From assembly GCF_036227605.1 (NCBI RefSeq), contig NZ_CP109487.1, forward strand, positions 3,298,001 through 3,362,000: DNA of 64,000 nt, read 5' to 3'. Source of the stretch: Streptomyces sp. NBC_01439 (GTDB taxonomy: Bacteria; Actinomycetota; Actinomycetes; Streptomycetales; Streptomycetaceae). The notes beneath the pieces are model-generated. The model was not told the origin of the DNA. It searched no databases and saw only the letters and a program-made list of their open reading frames with translations. Below, piece after piece: positions 28,922 through 40,005 of the stretch (its first letter is position 1; each line of letters starts with the position of its first letter). The translations under genes were made by a program, and so were the position numbers.

Positions 28922-30151
28922 TCAGGCGATGGCGGAGCCTGCGACCCAGTCCGCCCAGGACATGTTCCAGCCGCCCAGCCCGTTGTCCGGGGCGACGGTC
29001 TTGTCCTGCGAGTTCACGACCTCCACCACGTCCCCCACGAGGGTCCGGTCGAAGAACCAGCCGGCCGGGGTGTCGGAGCCGCCGCCCTTGTCGTCGCGCA
29101 GGCCCACGCAGCCGTGGCTCACGTTGGTGGTGCCGAAGGTGTCGGGGCTGGACCAGTAGTTCCCGTGCAGGAAGGTTCCGGAGGAGGTGAGCCGCATGGC
29201 GTGCGGTACGTCGGGGATGTCGTACTCGCCGCCGAAGCCGACGGTCTGGCCGTTCATGCGGGTGACGTCGAACATCTCCATCACCACCATCCTGCCGTTG
29301 TACGTGGGGGTCTTCGGCGCCCCGGCGCTGATCGGGACGGTCGACACCAGCTGCCCGCCCCGGCGGACCTCCATGGTGTGCGCCTCCGCGTCCACGGTGG
29401 AGATCTGGGAGCGGCCCACGGTGAAACCGACCGTCTTGTCCTGGATGCCGTACGCGCCGGGCGCGCCCTCGATGTCGCGCAGGTCCATCTTCACGGTGAC
29501 CTTGGTGCCGGGCTTCCAGTACTCCTTGGGCCGGAAGTCGAGCCGCTCCCGCCCGAACCAGTGGCCGACGACCTGCACGCCCGGATCCGAGGTGACGGAA
29601 ATGGCCCGCTCCACTTCGGCGCGGCGCTCGATCGCCTGACTGAACCGGAAGGAGACGATCATCCCGGTGCCGACGGTCGAGCGGTTCTCGGGCTTGAAGT
29701 AGCCGATGAACCGCTCCTCGGGAACGTAGGTGGTGAAGGTGGTGTGGCGGGCCTGGCGGCGGTCGTGCCCGTCGAGGGCGACGGCGTCCACGGTGTACTT
29801 GGCCGCGAGCGCGAGCCGTCCGGACTCGGGGTCGGGGCTCCAGCTGAGCCCGTCGTCGGCGATGGCGCCGGGGACCTGTTCCTGCTGCGCGTCCTCCACC
29901 TTGGTGACGACGACCCGCTCGAGGCGGCCCTCGGGCACAGTGACCGACAGCCTTCCGTCCGCGGGGACCCCCTTCGCGTTGTCGTCGGGGGTGATGCGGA
30001 TGGCCTCGTCCGGCGAGCGGGGCTTGCCGGGCAGCTGGATCTCGACCGGGGCCTTGCCGTCCTGGGTGCATCCGGCCAGGCCGCCCAGCAGGCCCGCCCA
30101 TGCCGCCACGGCGGCCAAGCCCGCCCCTGCCCGCCTCGTCAGAAGTGTCAC
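28922..30151 (-). CDS. L,D-transpeptidase lipoprotein with Ig-like domains, copy 2
   Basis: A 409-residue paralogue of the preceding L,D-transpeptidase gene, with the same layout: signal peptide, lipobox GLAGC, Ig-like domains and the catalytic YkuD motif HGNYWSSP...SHGCVGLRD. The GTG at 30151 is preceded by GGAGGGATC. The two copies are adjacent on one strand, with some 190 bases between, suggesting tandem duplication. It is divergent from glgX across about 170 bases. Confidence 0.9.
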   Translation of the reverse strand: MTLLTRRAGAGLAAVAAWAGLLGGLAGCTQDGKAPVEIQLPGKPRSPDEAIRITPDDNAKGVPADGRLSVTVPEGRLERVVVTKVEDAQQEQVPGAIADDGLSWSPDPESGRLALAAKYTVDAVALDGHDRRQARHTTFTTYVPEERFIGYFKPENRSTVGTGMIVSFRFSQAIERRAEVERAISVTSDPGVQVVGHWFGRERLDFRPKEYWKPGTKVTVKMDLRDIEGAPGAYGIQDKTVGFTVGRSQISTVDAEAHTMEVRRGGQLVSTVPISAGAPKTPTYNGRMVVMEMFDVTRMNGQTVGFGGEYDIPDVPHAMRLTSSGTFLHGNYWSSPDTFGTTNVSHGCVGLRDDKGGGSDTPAGWFFDRTLVGDVVEVVNSQDKTVAPDNGLGGWNMSWADWVAGSAIA

Positions 30152-30324
30152 GATCCCTCCAACGACCGGGCGGTGCGGGGGAAACGTGAGCGCGGGCCAC
30201 GTTCCGGGCAGAACTGTCCGGGCAGAACAGTGTGAAGGACCAGACGGGGGCGGGCCCAGGCCGGGACGCCGGGGCCGCACTCTCCCCTACCCCCGCCGGT
30301 ACCCAGGAGCCGTGGAGGCGGGCA

Positions 30325-32634
<2,310 letters not shown>

Positions 32635-32660
32635 GCGGCGGACCGGACCGGTCGGCAACT

Positions 32661-32693
32661 CTGGTTCCGGACGTACCCGACATCCGGAACCAG
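32661..32693. terminator. Perfect 11-bp hairpin after glgX
   Basis: Arms CTGGTTCCGGA (32661-32671) and TCCGGAACCAG (32683-32693). It lies between glgX and the phosphatidyltransferase gene, so it is a terminator or an operator of the latter. Confidence 0.6.
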
Positions 32694-32749
32694 TCTCCCC
32701 GTTCGTGCTGCGATGATGTGTTCGACATCGTCTCGGAGGGGGTCCCTGC

Positions 32750-33472
32750 ATGGGCAGAGTCACGACCGCGCTGCAGGAACTGCGCGGGGCGCAGAAGTCG
32801 GCGAAGGGGGTGTCGCTCTACTCCCGGTTCGTCAACCGGCCCGCCGGGCGGTACCTGGCCGCCGGTTCGTACGCGCTGGGGCTCACCCCGAACCAGGTGA
32901 CGCTGATCAGTGCCGTCTTCAGCTTCGCCGCCGTGGCCGCGGTCGCGCTGGCCGCCCCCTCGTGGGGGCTGGGGATCGCGGTGTGGGCGGCCCTGGCCGT
33001 CGGTTTCGCCTTCGACTCCGCCGACGGGCAGCTCGCCCGGCTGCGCGGCGGCGGCAGCGCGGCCGGCGAATGGCTCGACCACGTGGTGGACGCCGCCAAG
33101 CTCACCGCCCTGCACTCGTGCGTGTTGATCGCCTTCTACCGCTTCCCCGACGCGTACGGGACGGGCGCGGACGGCTGGCTGCTGGTGCCGCTGGGCTTCC
33201 AGTTCGCCGCGGTGGTGACCTTCTTCGGCGGGCTGCTGACCGAGAAGCTGAAGCCCAAGCCGGCTCCCGGCAGCCCGGCCGCCGCACCGTCGACCGCGCG
33301 CGCGGTGGCCCTGCTGCCCGTGGACTACGGGGTGTTCTGCCTGGTGTTCCTGCTGCTCGGCGGTGGGAAGCTGTTCGTGTGGGCGTACGCGGGACTGGGC
33401 GTGGTCGCCGCGCTGTTCCTGCTGGCGTTCCTCGCGAAGTGGTTCCGGGAGCTCAACGCCGTTCGCCGGTGA
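32750..33472 (+). CDS. CDP-alcohol phosphatidyltransferase family protein
   Basis: A 240-residue integral membrane enzyme with the family signature DG-x2-AR-x8/9-G-x3-D-x3-D in DSADGQLARLRGG...GEWLDHVVD. It transfers a substituted phosphate from a CDP-alcohol to a second alcohol, making a phospholipid or an inositol- or glycerol-phosphate product. About six helices are predicted. It overlaps the end of the convergent cytidylyltransferase gene by 20 bases; the pair may be functionally linked, since the partner could supply the CDP-alcohol. Confidence 0.88.
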   Translation: MGRVTTALQELRGAQKSAKGVSLYSRFVNRPAGRYLAAGSYALGLTPNQVTLISAVFSFAAVAAVALAAPSWGLGIAVWAALAVGFAFDSADGQLARLRGGGSAAGEWLDHVVDAAKLTALHSCVLIAFYRFPDAYGTGADGWLLVPLGFQFAAVVTFFGGLLTEKLKPKPAPGSPAAAPSTARAVALLPVDYGVFCLVFLLLGGGKLFVWAYAGLGVVAALFLLAFLAKWFRELNAVRR

Positions 33473-33959
33473 CCTGGCCCGGCGCCGGGGCCGGTTCGGC
33501 GAGCGCGTCCAGTGCCCGGCGCAGCTGGGTGCTGGACGTGTGGACGGTGTAGGGGAAGTACACGACGTCGACGCCGTGGGCCGCGAAGTCCTTCTCCAGT
33601 CGGTCGCCCTTGGGCGTGCCGCGCCAGTCGTCTCCCTTGAAGATGACGTCGAAGCGGACCTGCTTCCAGGTCTCGACCTTGTCGGGGACCGTCTCGACGA
33701 AAGCCGCGTCGACGTACTTCACACTACGCACGATCTCCAGCCGCTCGACGAGCGGGATCATCGGGCGGCGCCCCTTGGCGAGCTCGGCCATCTCGTCCGA
33801 GACGACTCCGGCGACCAGATAGTCGCACTGGCTCCGGGCGTGCCGAAGGATGTTGAGGTGTCCGATGTGGAACAGATCGTAGGCGCCGGGCGCGTAGCCG
33901 ACTCGATACGGTCGACGCGCAGGCGCGCCAAGGTCGGACATGTCGTGCTCCGTCATCAT
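33453..33959 (-). CDS. Adenylyl/cytidylyltransferase family protein (HIGH motif)
   Basis: A 168-residue nucleotidyltransferase. GAYDLFHIGHLNILRHAR carries the HxGH nucleotide-binding motif of the glycerol-3-phosphate cytidylyltransferase/RfaE group, and VKYVDAAFVE, DVIFKGDDWRGT and VHTSSTQLRR are further family elements (the last resembles the ISTS motif). The starting GTG/ATG choice is uncertain; ATG at 33959 is used. The substrate may be a polyol phosphate for a CDP-alcohol; the pairing with the neighbouring phosphatidyltransferase favours this, but it is inference. Confidence 0.85.
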   Translation of the reverse strand: MMTEHDMSDLGAPARRPYRVGYAPGAYDLFHIGHLNILRHARSQCDYLVAGVVSDEMAELAKGRRPMIPLVERLEIVRSVKYVDAAFVETVPDKVETWKQVRFDVIFKGDDWRGTPKGDRLEKDFAAHGVDVVYFPYTVHTSSTQLRRALDALAEPAPAPGQVTGERR

Positions 33960-34082
33960 TTACCCCCAGCGGCCACACCCCCCGGTGTAGCGGATTAGCA
34001 GACAATAGCGTGCACGTTCCGCAGCACGCGGGTGAACGAATAGGGTGACGTGCGCATCATCCAGGGGAAGAGGGGACGCACG

Positions 34083-35318
34083 GTGTCCAGATCCGGTCAG
34101 CGGCGCATGCTGCTGGTTTCCACCAATTACGCTCCGGAGCACGCGGGGATCGGCCCGTATGCGACCCAGATCGCGGAGCACTGGGCGGATCTCGGTCACG
34201 AGACCCACGTGCTGGCCGGCATGCCGCACTACCCGGCGTGGTCGCTCGAACCGGAGTACAAGGGCGCGTTCCAGCGGACGGAACGGCGCGCGGGGGTCAC
34301 CGTGCACCGGCGTGCGCACACCGTGCCGCCGCGCCAGACCGCCGTGAAGCGGGCCCTTTTCGAAGGATCGATTCTGCTGCACGGCGCCGTGGCCCCGCCG
34401 AAAATGCCGAGGCCGGACGCAGTCCTCGCCCAGATGCCCAGCCTGGCCGGTGGCGTGCTCGCCGCGCGGCTCGCGGCGCGCTGGAAGGTCCCGTACATAC
34501 CGGTCGTCCAGGACCTGATGGGCGCCGCCGCCGCACAGAGCGGGATCAGCGGCGGCGACAAGGCCGCCGCGATCGCCGGCCGCGCCGAGGCCTACGCCCT
34601 CAAGCGCGCCACCCTGGTCGGCGTCATCCACGAGACCTTCGTGGACCGGGTCGTCGGCATGGGCGTGGACCCGAACAAGATCCGCCTGGTCCCCAACTGG
34701 TCCCACGTGCCGGTGCCCACCAAGCCGCGCGGCGAGACCCGCCACCACCTCGGCTGGGCCCCCGGCGAGACCGTCGTCCTGCACTCCGGGAACATGGGCC
34801 TCAAGCAGGGTCTCGAAGTCCTCGTCGGCGCCGCCCGGCTGGATCCGAGCGTCCGATTCGTCCTGATGGGCGACGGCAGCCAGCGGGCGGCCCTGTCCGA
34901 TCTCGCGGCGGATGTACCGAATCTGGACATCATCCCCCCTGCCGCTGACGGCGAGTTCCCGGATATCCTCGCGGCGGCGGACGTTCTCGCGGTCACGCAG
35001 CACGCCGCCGTGCTGGACATGAGCGTCCCGTCGAAGCTGACCTCGTACTTCCAGACCGGTCGGCCCGTCGTGGCCTCCGTGGCCGCGGAGGGCGGAACCG
35101 CCCAGGAAGTGGAACGCTCGGGCGCAGGGGTGCTCGTACCGCCGGAGGACCCCGAAGCCCTGCTGAAGGCCGTACGGGCCCTCGCCGAGGACCCTGAGGG
35201 CGCGGACGCACTGGGAGCGGCCGGACCCCGCCACGTGGCGGCCCACCTGAGCCGCGAAGCGGGCCTGGCCCGCATCGACGCACTGATAGACGAAGCACTT
35301 GGGGGAACCCGGCCGTGA
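34083..35318 (+). CDS. Glycosyltransferase family 4 (WcaI-like)
   Basis: A 411-residue GT-B glycosyltransferase. The N-terminal domain has MLLVSTNYAPEHAGIGPYA, typical of WcaI-type enzymes of exopolysaccharide synthesis; the C-terminal domain has LHSGNMGLKQGLEVLVGAA and the nucleotide-sugar segment DMSVPSKLTSYFQTGRPVVAS. The GTG at 34083 is preferred for its GAGGGG site; a GTG at 34050 would add 11 residues. It starts the plus-strand polysaccharide operon and overlaps the next gene by 4 bases (GTGA). The sugar is unknown. Confidence 0.88.
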   Translation: MSRSGQRRMLLVSTNYAPEHAGIGPYATQIAEHWADLGHETHVLAGMPHYPAWSLEPEYKGAFQRTERRAGVTVHRRAHTVPPRQTAVKRALFEGSILLHGAVAPPKMPRPDAVLAQMPSLAGGVLAARLAARWKVPYIPVVQDLMGAAAAQSGISGGDKAAAIAGRAEAYALKRATLVGVIHETFVDRVVGMGVDPNKIRLVPNWSHVPVPTKPRGETRHHLGWAPGETVVLHSGNMGLKQGLEVLVGAARLDPSVRFVLMGDGSQRAALSDLAADVPNLDIIPPAADGEFPDILAAADVLAVTQHAAVLDMSVPSKLTSYFQTGRPVVASVAAEGGTAQEVERSGAGVLVPPEDPEALLKAVRALAEDPEGADALGAAGPRHVAAHLSREAGLARIDALIDEALGGTRP

Positions 35319-37075
35319 TCGAGACGAACCGCCCTGCAGCGGCACCGGTCGACGACGAACCCGATCTCCTCAGAGATCAGTTCCGGCAGCTCCTGCGCTA
35401 CCGCAGGCTCATCGGCGCGGGCATCGGGATCGGTCTGCTGGGCGGCGTCTACCTCGGCATCTCCACGGCCGACACCTATGTCGCGACCGCCGACGTCGTC
35501 CTGCGCGCACCCACCGACGACCCGTTCAACCCGAGCCTCGCCCCGGACAAGGCGATCAACATCGGCTCGGAGCGCCAGGTCGCGCTCAGCTCCTCCATAG
35601 CCAACGAGGCGGCGAAGAAGCTCGGCGTGGGCTCGTCCGGCTTCGCCGCCCTGCGCAGCGGGCTCCAGGTCACCAACCCCCCGCAGACCATGGTGCTGCG
35701 CTTCACGTACACCGCGGACTCCGCCAAGGAGGCCGCCAAGCGCGCCAACGCGATGACCGAGGCCTACCTGACGAAGCGGCAGGAGGCCCTCGACGCCACC
35801 CGCGACAAGATGGTCAAGGGCTACAAGGAGCAGCGCGACCCGATCGCCAAGCAGCTCGACGAGACGTCGAAGGAGATCGCCCGGATGCCGGCCGGCGCCG
35901 GACGCGACGCAGCCAGCTCCGCCAAGACCGACCTGCAGAGCGAGGTCGGCGGCTACAACACCAAGATCACCAAGCTCGAAGCCCTGGACATGACCCCGGG
36001 TCGCGTCACGAGCGCGGCGACCGCACCCACCGCCACCGACGGTCCCGGCATCATCATGTCGCTCGCGCTCGGTGCGGCCGTCGGCCTCGCACTCGGTCTG
36101 CTGGCCGCCTGGGTCCGCCTCGTCTTCGATCCGGCCCCGCGCTCCGAGGGCGATGTCGCCCGGGCCCTGCGCGCACCGGTCCTCGGCTACCTGCCCCGGG
36201 ACCGCACGGGCGGCGGACCGCTGCTCGCCGCCGGTGAGGCCGATCCCCGGCTCGCCGAGGAGTACCGCTCGGTGGCCTTCCGCCTCGCCTACGACTCCCG
36301 CTTCGCCGACCGGCGCCGCCTGCTCGTCGTCGCCCCGCGCGGCAGCAGCGAGACCGCCGCTGCGGTGTCCGTGAACCTCGCCGCCTCCTTCGCGGAGACC
36401 GGCAAGGACGTCCTGCTCATCGAGGCCGACCTGCGCACCCCGGTCCTGGCCAGCCAGCTGCCGACGGACGCCGGCGGCAGGCCGCGCTGGAGCCAGACCC
36501 CGGGCAGCCCGAACGCGGCCGGCCGTCACTCGGACACCGAATGGCCCGACGGGCGCCAGCTCGTCGTGGACGCCGGGGAGTCCGGATCCTTCGACCTCAT
36601 CCCGGGCGGGCAGGCGCGCAACGTCCCGCGCTCGCTGACCTCGGCCCGCGCCACCCGGCTGATCTCCGAGGCCGACTCCCCCAACTCCACGGTCGTCGTG
36701 CTCGCTCCGCCCGTGCTCTCCTACGCCGACGCCCTCGCCCTCGTCGACCGCGTCGACGGCGTCCTGGTCGTCTGCGACCCGCGCGCCGTGCACCGCACCG
36801 ACCTGTCCCGGATCCGCGAGCTGATCAGCGGCGCCGGCGGCACCGTGCTCGGCGCGGTGCTGCACGCACCGCTGCCCGGCGAGAAGCGCGGCCGCGGCAA
36901 GGACAAGGCCGGCCCGGCCCCCACCGGCCCCGCCGGGGGCTCCGGGACCTCTCCCAAGCCCGGGCGGTCCGCGCCGCAGCCGATCCCGTACGAAGTGGCC
37001 GAGCCCGAACAGCACATCCCCGGTGACGGCACCGACACCGTCGCGCTGCGCACCGTCCGCATGGGCCGCAGATGA
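35315..37075 (+). CDS. Wzz/BY-kinase-like polysaccharide co-polymerase with degenerate P-loop
   Basis: A 586-residue membrane protein. Two transmembrane helices (about 32-50 and 245-267) flank a periplasmic Wzz-like coiled region with a proline-rich end. The C-terminal cytoplasmic domain (about 330-530) resembles bacterial tyrosine kinases, with the Walker A'-like LLIEADLRTP at 367-376. The Walker A region reads VVAPRGSSETAAAVSVNLA at 338-356; the lysine of GEGKST is absent. No tyrosine cluster is seen at the C-terminus. It probably controls chain length without kinase activity. It overlaps the genes on both sides (GTGA and ATGA). Confidence 0.82.
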   Translation: MIETNRPAAAPVDDEPDLLRDQFRQLLRYRRLIGAGIGIGLLGGVYLGISTADTYVATADVVLRAPTDDPFNPSLAPDKAINIGSERQVALSSSIANEAAKKLGVGSSGFAALRSGLQVTNPPQTMVLRFTYTADSAKEAAKRANAMTEAYLTKRQEALDATRDKMVKGYKEQRDPIAKQLDETSKEIARMPAGAGRDAASSAKTDLQSEVGGYNTKITKLEALDMTPGRVTSAATAPTATDGPGIIMSLALGAAVGLALGLLAAWVRLVFDPAPRSEGDVARALRAPVLGYLPRDRTGGGPLLAAGEADPRLAEEYRSVAFRLAYDSRFADRRRLLVVAPRGSSETAAAVSVNLAASFAETGKDVLLIEADLRTPVLASQLPTDAGGRPRWSQTPGSPNAAGRHSDTEWPDGRQLVVDAGESGSFDLIPGGQARNVPRSLTSARATRLISEADSPNSTVVVLAPPVLSYADALALVDRVDGVLVVCDPRAVHRTDLSRIRELISGAGGTVLGAVLHAPLPGEKRGRGKDKAGPAPTGPAGGSGTSPKPGRSAPQPIPYEVAEPEQHIPGDGTDTVALRTVRMGRR

Positions 37076-38298
37076 GCCGACGCGGCCTCGCCGCCGTCGC
37101 TTCGGTCCTGGACCAGGCGGCGTCCAGCGCCACGAACATCCTGGTCCTGGTGCTGGCCGCCCGACTCTCCTCGGCCTCCGGGTTCGCCGACTTCTCGATG
37201 GTGTACGTGACCTTCAGCGTGCTCCTCGGACTGAACATGGCCTACGTCGGCCAGAGCCTGGTGCTGGAGAAGGGCGAGGGGCTCGGCGCCGCGTGCCGCT
37301 CGGCGCTGGCCTTCACCGCCGCCGCGTCGGCCGCCGTGGGCGCGCTGCTGCTGGTGGTGGGCCTCGCGCTGGCCGGGGCCACCGGGACCGCCTTCCTCGC
37401 ACTGGGCCTCGTACTGCCGCTGGTGCTCCTCCAGGACGGCCTGCGGTACTGCTTCTCCGCGCTGCGCGCCCCGCAGCGGGCGCTGGCCGCCGACGCGCTG
37501 CGCCTGGTGTGCGTGGTCGCGGCGCTCGCCCTGCAGCCCGAAGGGGCCTCGGCGGGGCGGCTGGTGCTGGTGTGGGGTCTGTCCGCACTGCCCGCGCTGG
37601 CGGTGGGACTGTGGCTGCTGCGACCGTACGCACGCGGCTCCCGCACGGACCTGAGGCCGTACCTGCAACGGGGGCACCTGGGGCAGCGGTTCGTGGTCGA
37701 GTTCGCGGTGGGCAACGGCTCCAGCCAGCTCGCCGTACTGGGCCTCGGTGTCTTCGCGACGCCGCTGGCCGTCGGCGCGCTGCGGGGTGCGACCACGCTC
37801 TTCGGGCCGCTGAACGTGCTGTTCAACTCGGCGAACGCGTTCGGACCGCCGGTGCTCGGCCGGCTCGGCGGCAAGCGGGCCACGGTGCGGGCGACGGCCG
37901 CGCTGGGACTCGTACTCGCTGCGGTCGGCGCGGGCTGGGCCACGGCCCTGTACCTGTTGCCGGACCGGCTGGGCCGGGAACTGCTCGGCGACACCTGGGC
38001 GGGCGCGTCCGCGCTGCTGCCGGCCACGGGGGCGCAGTACGCCGCGATGGGGCTCGGCACGTGCGCGCTGCTGACCCTGCGGGTGCTCGCGCCGAAGGCC
38101 ACCCTGTCGTTGCAGGTGGTGTTCTCGCTGTTGTCCGTGGGGCTGCTGCTCGGCGGGTACGTGGTGTGGGGCATTGCGGGCGCCGCGTGGGGCCTGGCGG
38201 CCGGCTCGGCCCTCAAGGCCCTGGCCGCCTGGTGGCGCGTCACCGGCCTCCCGGCCGCCGCCGGCTCACGGGAACCGGAGCCTGCGGCTGCGGCCTGA
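37072..38298 (+). CDS. Polysaccharide flippase (oligosaccharide flippase/MATE-like)
   Basis: A 408-residue membrane protein with about 12 transmembrane helices, resembling Wzx-type flippases that move lipid-linked repeat units across the membrane. The N-terminus (GLAAVASVLDQAASSATNILVLVLAARLSSASGFADFS) is characteristic of the group. Its start overlaps the stop of the co-polymerase gene (ATGA at 37072-37075), so the two are coupled. The C-terminus is Ala-rich. The repeat unit carried is unknown. Confidence 0.8.
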   Translation: MSRRGLAAVASVLDQAASSATNILVLVLAARLSSASGFADFSMVYVTFSVLLGLNMAYVGQSLVLEKGEGLGAACRSALAFTAAASAAVGALLLVVGLALAGATGTAFLALGLVLPLVLLQDGLRYCFSALRAPQRALAADALRLVCVVAALALQPEGASAGRLVLVWGLSALPALAVGLWLLRPYARGSRTDLRPYLQRGHLGQRFVVEFAVGNGSSQLAVLGLGVFATPLAVGALRGATTLFGPLNVLFNSANAFGPPVLGRLGGKRATVRATAALGLVLAAVGAGWATALYLLPDRLGRELLGDTWAGASALLPATGAQYAAMGLGTCALLTLRVLAPKATLSLQVVFSLLSVGLLLGGYVVWGIAGAAWGLAAGSALKALAAWWRVTGLPAAAGSREPEPAAAA

Positions 38299-38311
38299 CC
38301 CCGGGCTCTTT

Positions 38312-38356
38312 CAGCCCCGCCGGCGATTGAGGCGCGGGGTCCGGGGCGGAGCCCCG
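38312..38356 (+). repeat. Dispersed intergenic repeat, copy C
   Basis: The fullest copy, lying between the flippase and polymerase genes: CAGCCCCGCCGGCGATTGAG, then GCGCGGGGTCCGGGGCGGAG, then CCCCG. The second half forms a GGGGTCCG/CGGAGCCCC hairpin that may act as a terminator for the two convergent genes. It is nearly identical on the opposite strand at 3311-3353. Confidence 0.75.
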
Positions 38357-38414
38357 GGAAGCGGCGGCGCGGACAGAGTCCTGGCAGACCTCACCGCGGC
38401 CCGCCCGGGCAGGG

Positions 38415-39938
38415 CTAGCGCAAGGTGGTGGACTTGTCCGAGCGGTAGGTCGCGACCAGCGCAAGGCAGAGGGCGGCGATCGCCACACGGCCCGAGGCCT
38501 GCAGGAGCGGCCCGCGCAGCAGGATGAACGAGTAGCCCGCGACCAGCGGGACCACCACCGAGATCAGGCTCCCCGGGGGACTGCGCCGCGTGGCCCGCGT
38601 CGCGTAGCGCCGGTCGATGCGGGCCGCCGCGTACCCCATGCCCAGCAGCCCCGCCCCCATGCCCAGCGGCCCGAAGTCCAGCCACAGCTCCGCCCAGATC
38701 GGAGAGGAGAGGTTGGTGTTGACCGTGCCCATCCACTGGCCGACCATCACGCCCGTGTCCCGCGGCTTGCCCTCCCAGATCGAGCGGGGCACCGCGAAGA
38801 AGATCGACCCGGCGAGCTGGCGGCCGTAGAAGTGCCCGGGACCCGACTCCGAGAAGGTGATGGTGTTCGCGAACATGCCGATCTGGTCGTAGTCCTTGAG
38901 GGCCATGGGCTCCAGGAAGGACGTGGTCTCGACCGGCCGGTAGTTCTTCTCGTCGTAGCGGAAGCGGTCCGCGAACGGGAAGATCAGGAGCGCGACGACC
39001 ACCGCCATGGACAGCGCCACCCGGTACATCGCCGCGCTCACCGGGAAGACGGTGAACAGCAGCGCGAACATGACCGTCAGGAACCAGTACCGGGGGTTCG
39101 AGATCGGGTTGTTGACGATCAGGTTGAGGCAGGCGAGCGCCGCCCACGTGACGATGATCGACACCTTGCGGCGGGCGAACTTCGAGGTGATCAACCAGCG
39201 GGTGTAAAGGAGCAGTGCGAGCAGGGCCGGCACGGTGCCGAAGCCGCGCAGCAGGGCCTGACCGGCCTGGCCGTCGCCGTTGGAGACGCCCGCCTCCTCG
39301 ATGCCGGCGATGATCTCCTGGCGGCTGGAGAAGAAGACCGCCGGGCCGCCCAGCTTCATGATGAAGACCGCGCTGCAGAGGAACGACAGGACCGTCAGGA
39401 GCTGGAGCCGGCGCCGGTGCGCCATGACGGGCTTCGAGTTCCTCTGGGACCCGCCCGCACGCACCGCCGGCCGGTGCCGGGCCAGCAGCACGCCGACGTC
39501 GAAGGCCGTGCAGCCGAGCAGGACGAGCCCGATGGCGATGGTCAGGTCGGAGCGCGGGCCGACGACCGGGGTGGGGACCTGGCCGAGGACGGCCTGCGCG
39601 AGGGGGGCCACGCCCATGGCCATGTAGACGAAGAGCCAGAAGGAGCCCTGCAGCAGCTTGCGGCGGCTGGTGAGCACCATCGCGGAGAGCCGGGCGCCCG
39701 CGTACATGGTGAGCAGCAGTTGGAGCCAGAAGGCCGCGTCGCGGACGCCGGCGCCCGTCTGGGCGGCGACGAACAGCGGCAGGAAGACGGTGAATCCGAG
39801 TGCGAGCGGGACGGACAGTGCGCGCGAGAGGAGCGTGCGCGGGAGGGTGGCCCGACCCCACAGGCTCTCGTCCTCGAAGGGGGACGGGACCGGCTGCTTC
39901 GCGGGCGTCGCGGGGGGCTTGCGTATGTCCGTCGTCAC
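38415..39938 (-). CDS. Polysaccharide polymerase-like membrane protein
   Basis: A 507-residue protein with about 11-12 transmembrane helices and a long loop (FADRFRYDEKNYRPVETTSFLEPMALKDYDQIGMFANTITF...). This layout matches O-antigen polymerase (Wzy-type) proteins, although such proteins share little sequence. The GTG at 39938 gives VTTDIRKPPATPAKQ and is preferred because homologous cores begin near here; longer open frames lack a ribosome site. It is divergent from the acetyltransferase gene and lies in the polysaccharide locus, which supports the call. Confidence 0.7.
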   Translation of the reverse strand: MTTDIRKPPATPAKQPVPSPFEDESLWGRATLPRTLLSRALSVPLALGFTVFLPLFVAAQTGAGVRDAAFWLQLLLTMYAGARLSAMVLTSRRKLLQGSFWLFVYMAMGVAPLAQAVLGQVPTPVVGPRSDLTIAIGLVLLGCTAFDVGVLLARHRPAVRAGGSQRNSKPVMAHRRRLQLLTVLSFLCSAVFIMKLGGPAVFFSSRQEIIAGIEEAGVSNGDGQAGQALLRGFGTVPALLALLLYTRWLITSKFARRKVSIIVTWAALACLNLIVNNPISNPRYWFLTVMFALLFTVFPVSAAMYRVALSMAVVVALLIFPFADRFRYDEKNYRPVETTSFLEPMALKDYDQIGMFANTITFSESGPGHFYGRQLAGSIFFAVPRSIWEGKPRDTGVMVGQWMGTVNTNLSSPIWAELWLDFGPLGMGAGLLGMGYAAARIDRRYATRATRRSPPGSLISVVVPLVAGYSFILLRGPLLQASGRVAIAALCLALVATYRSDKSTTLR

Positions 39939-40005
39939 TGCCGCCCCCACCCGATGTGCCTGGTCCGCGGGCAGTCTAGTCTGAGCGGGCCGCGCCCGGG
40001 GAGGC

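Noticed and set aside
34592..37015. Long minus-strand open frame (807 codons)
   Set aside because: Antisense to the glycosyltransferase and co-polymerase genes, which have clear domains; composition is typical of a GC-rich shadow frame.
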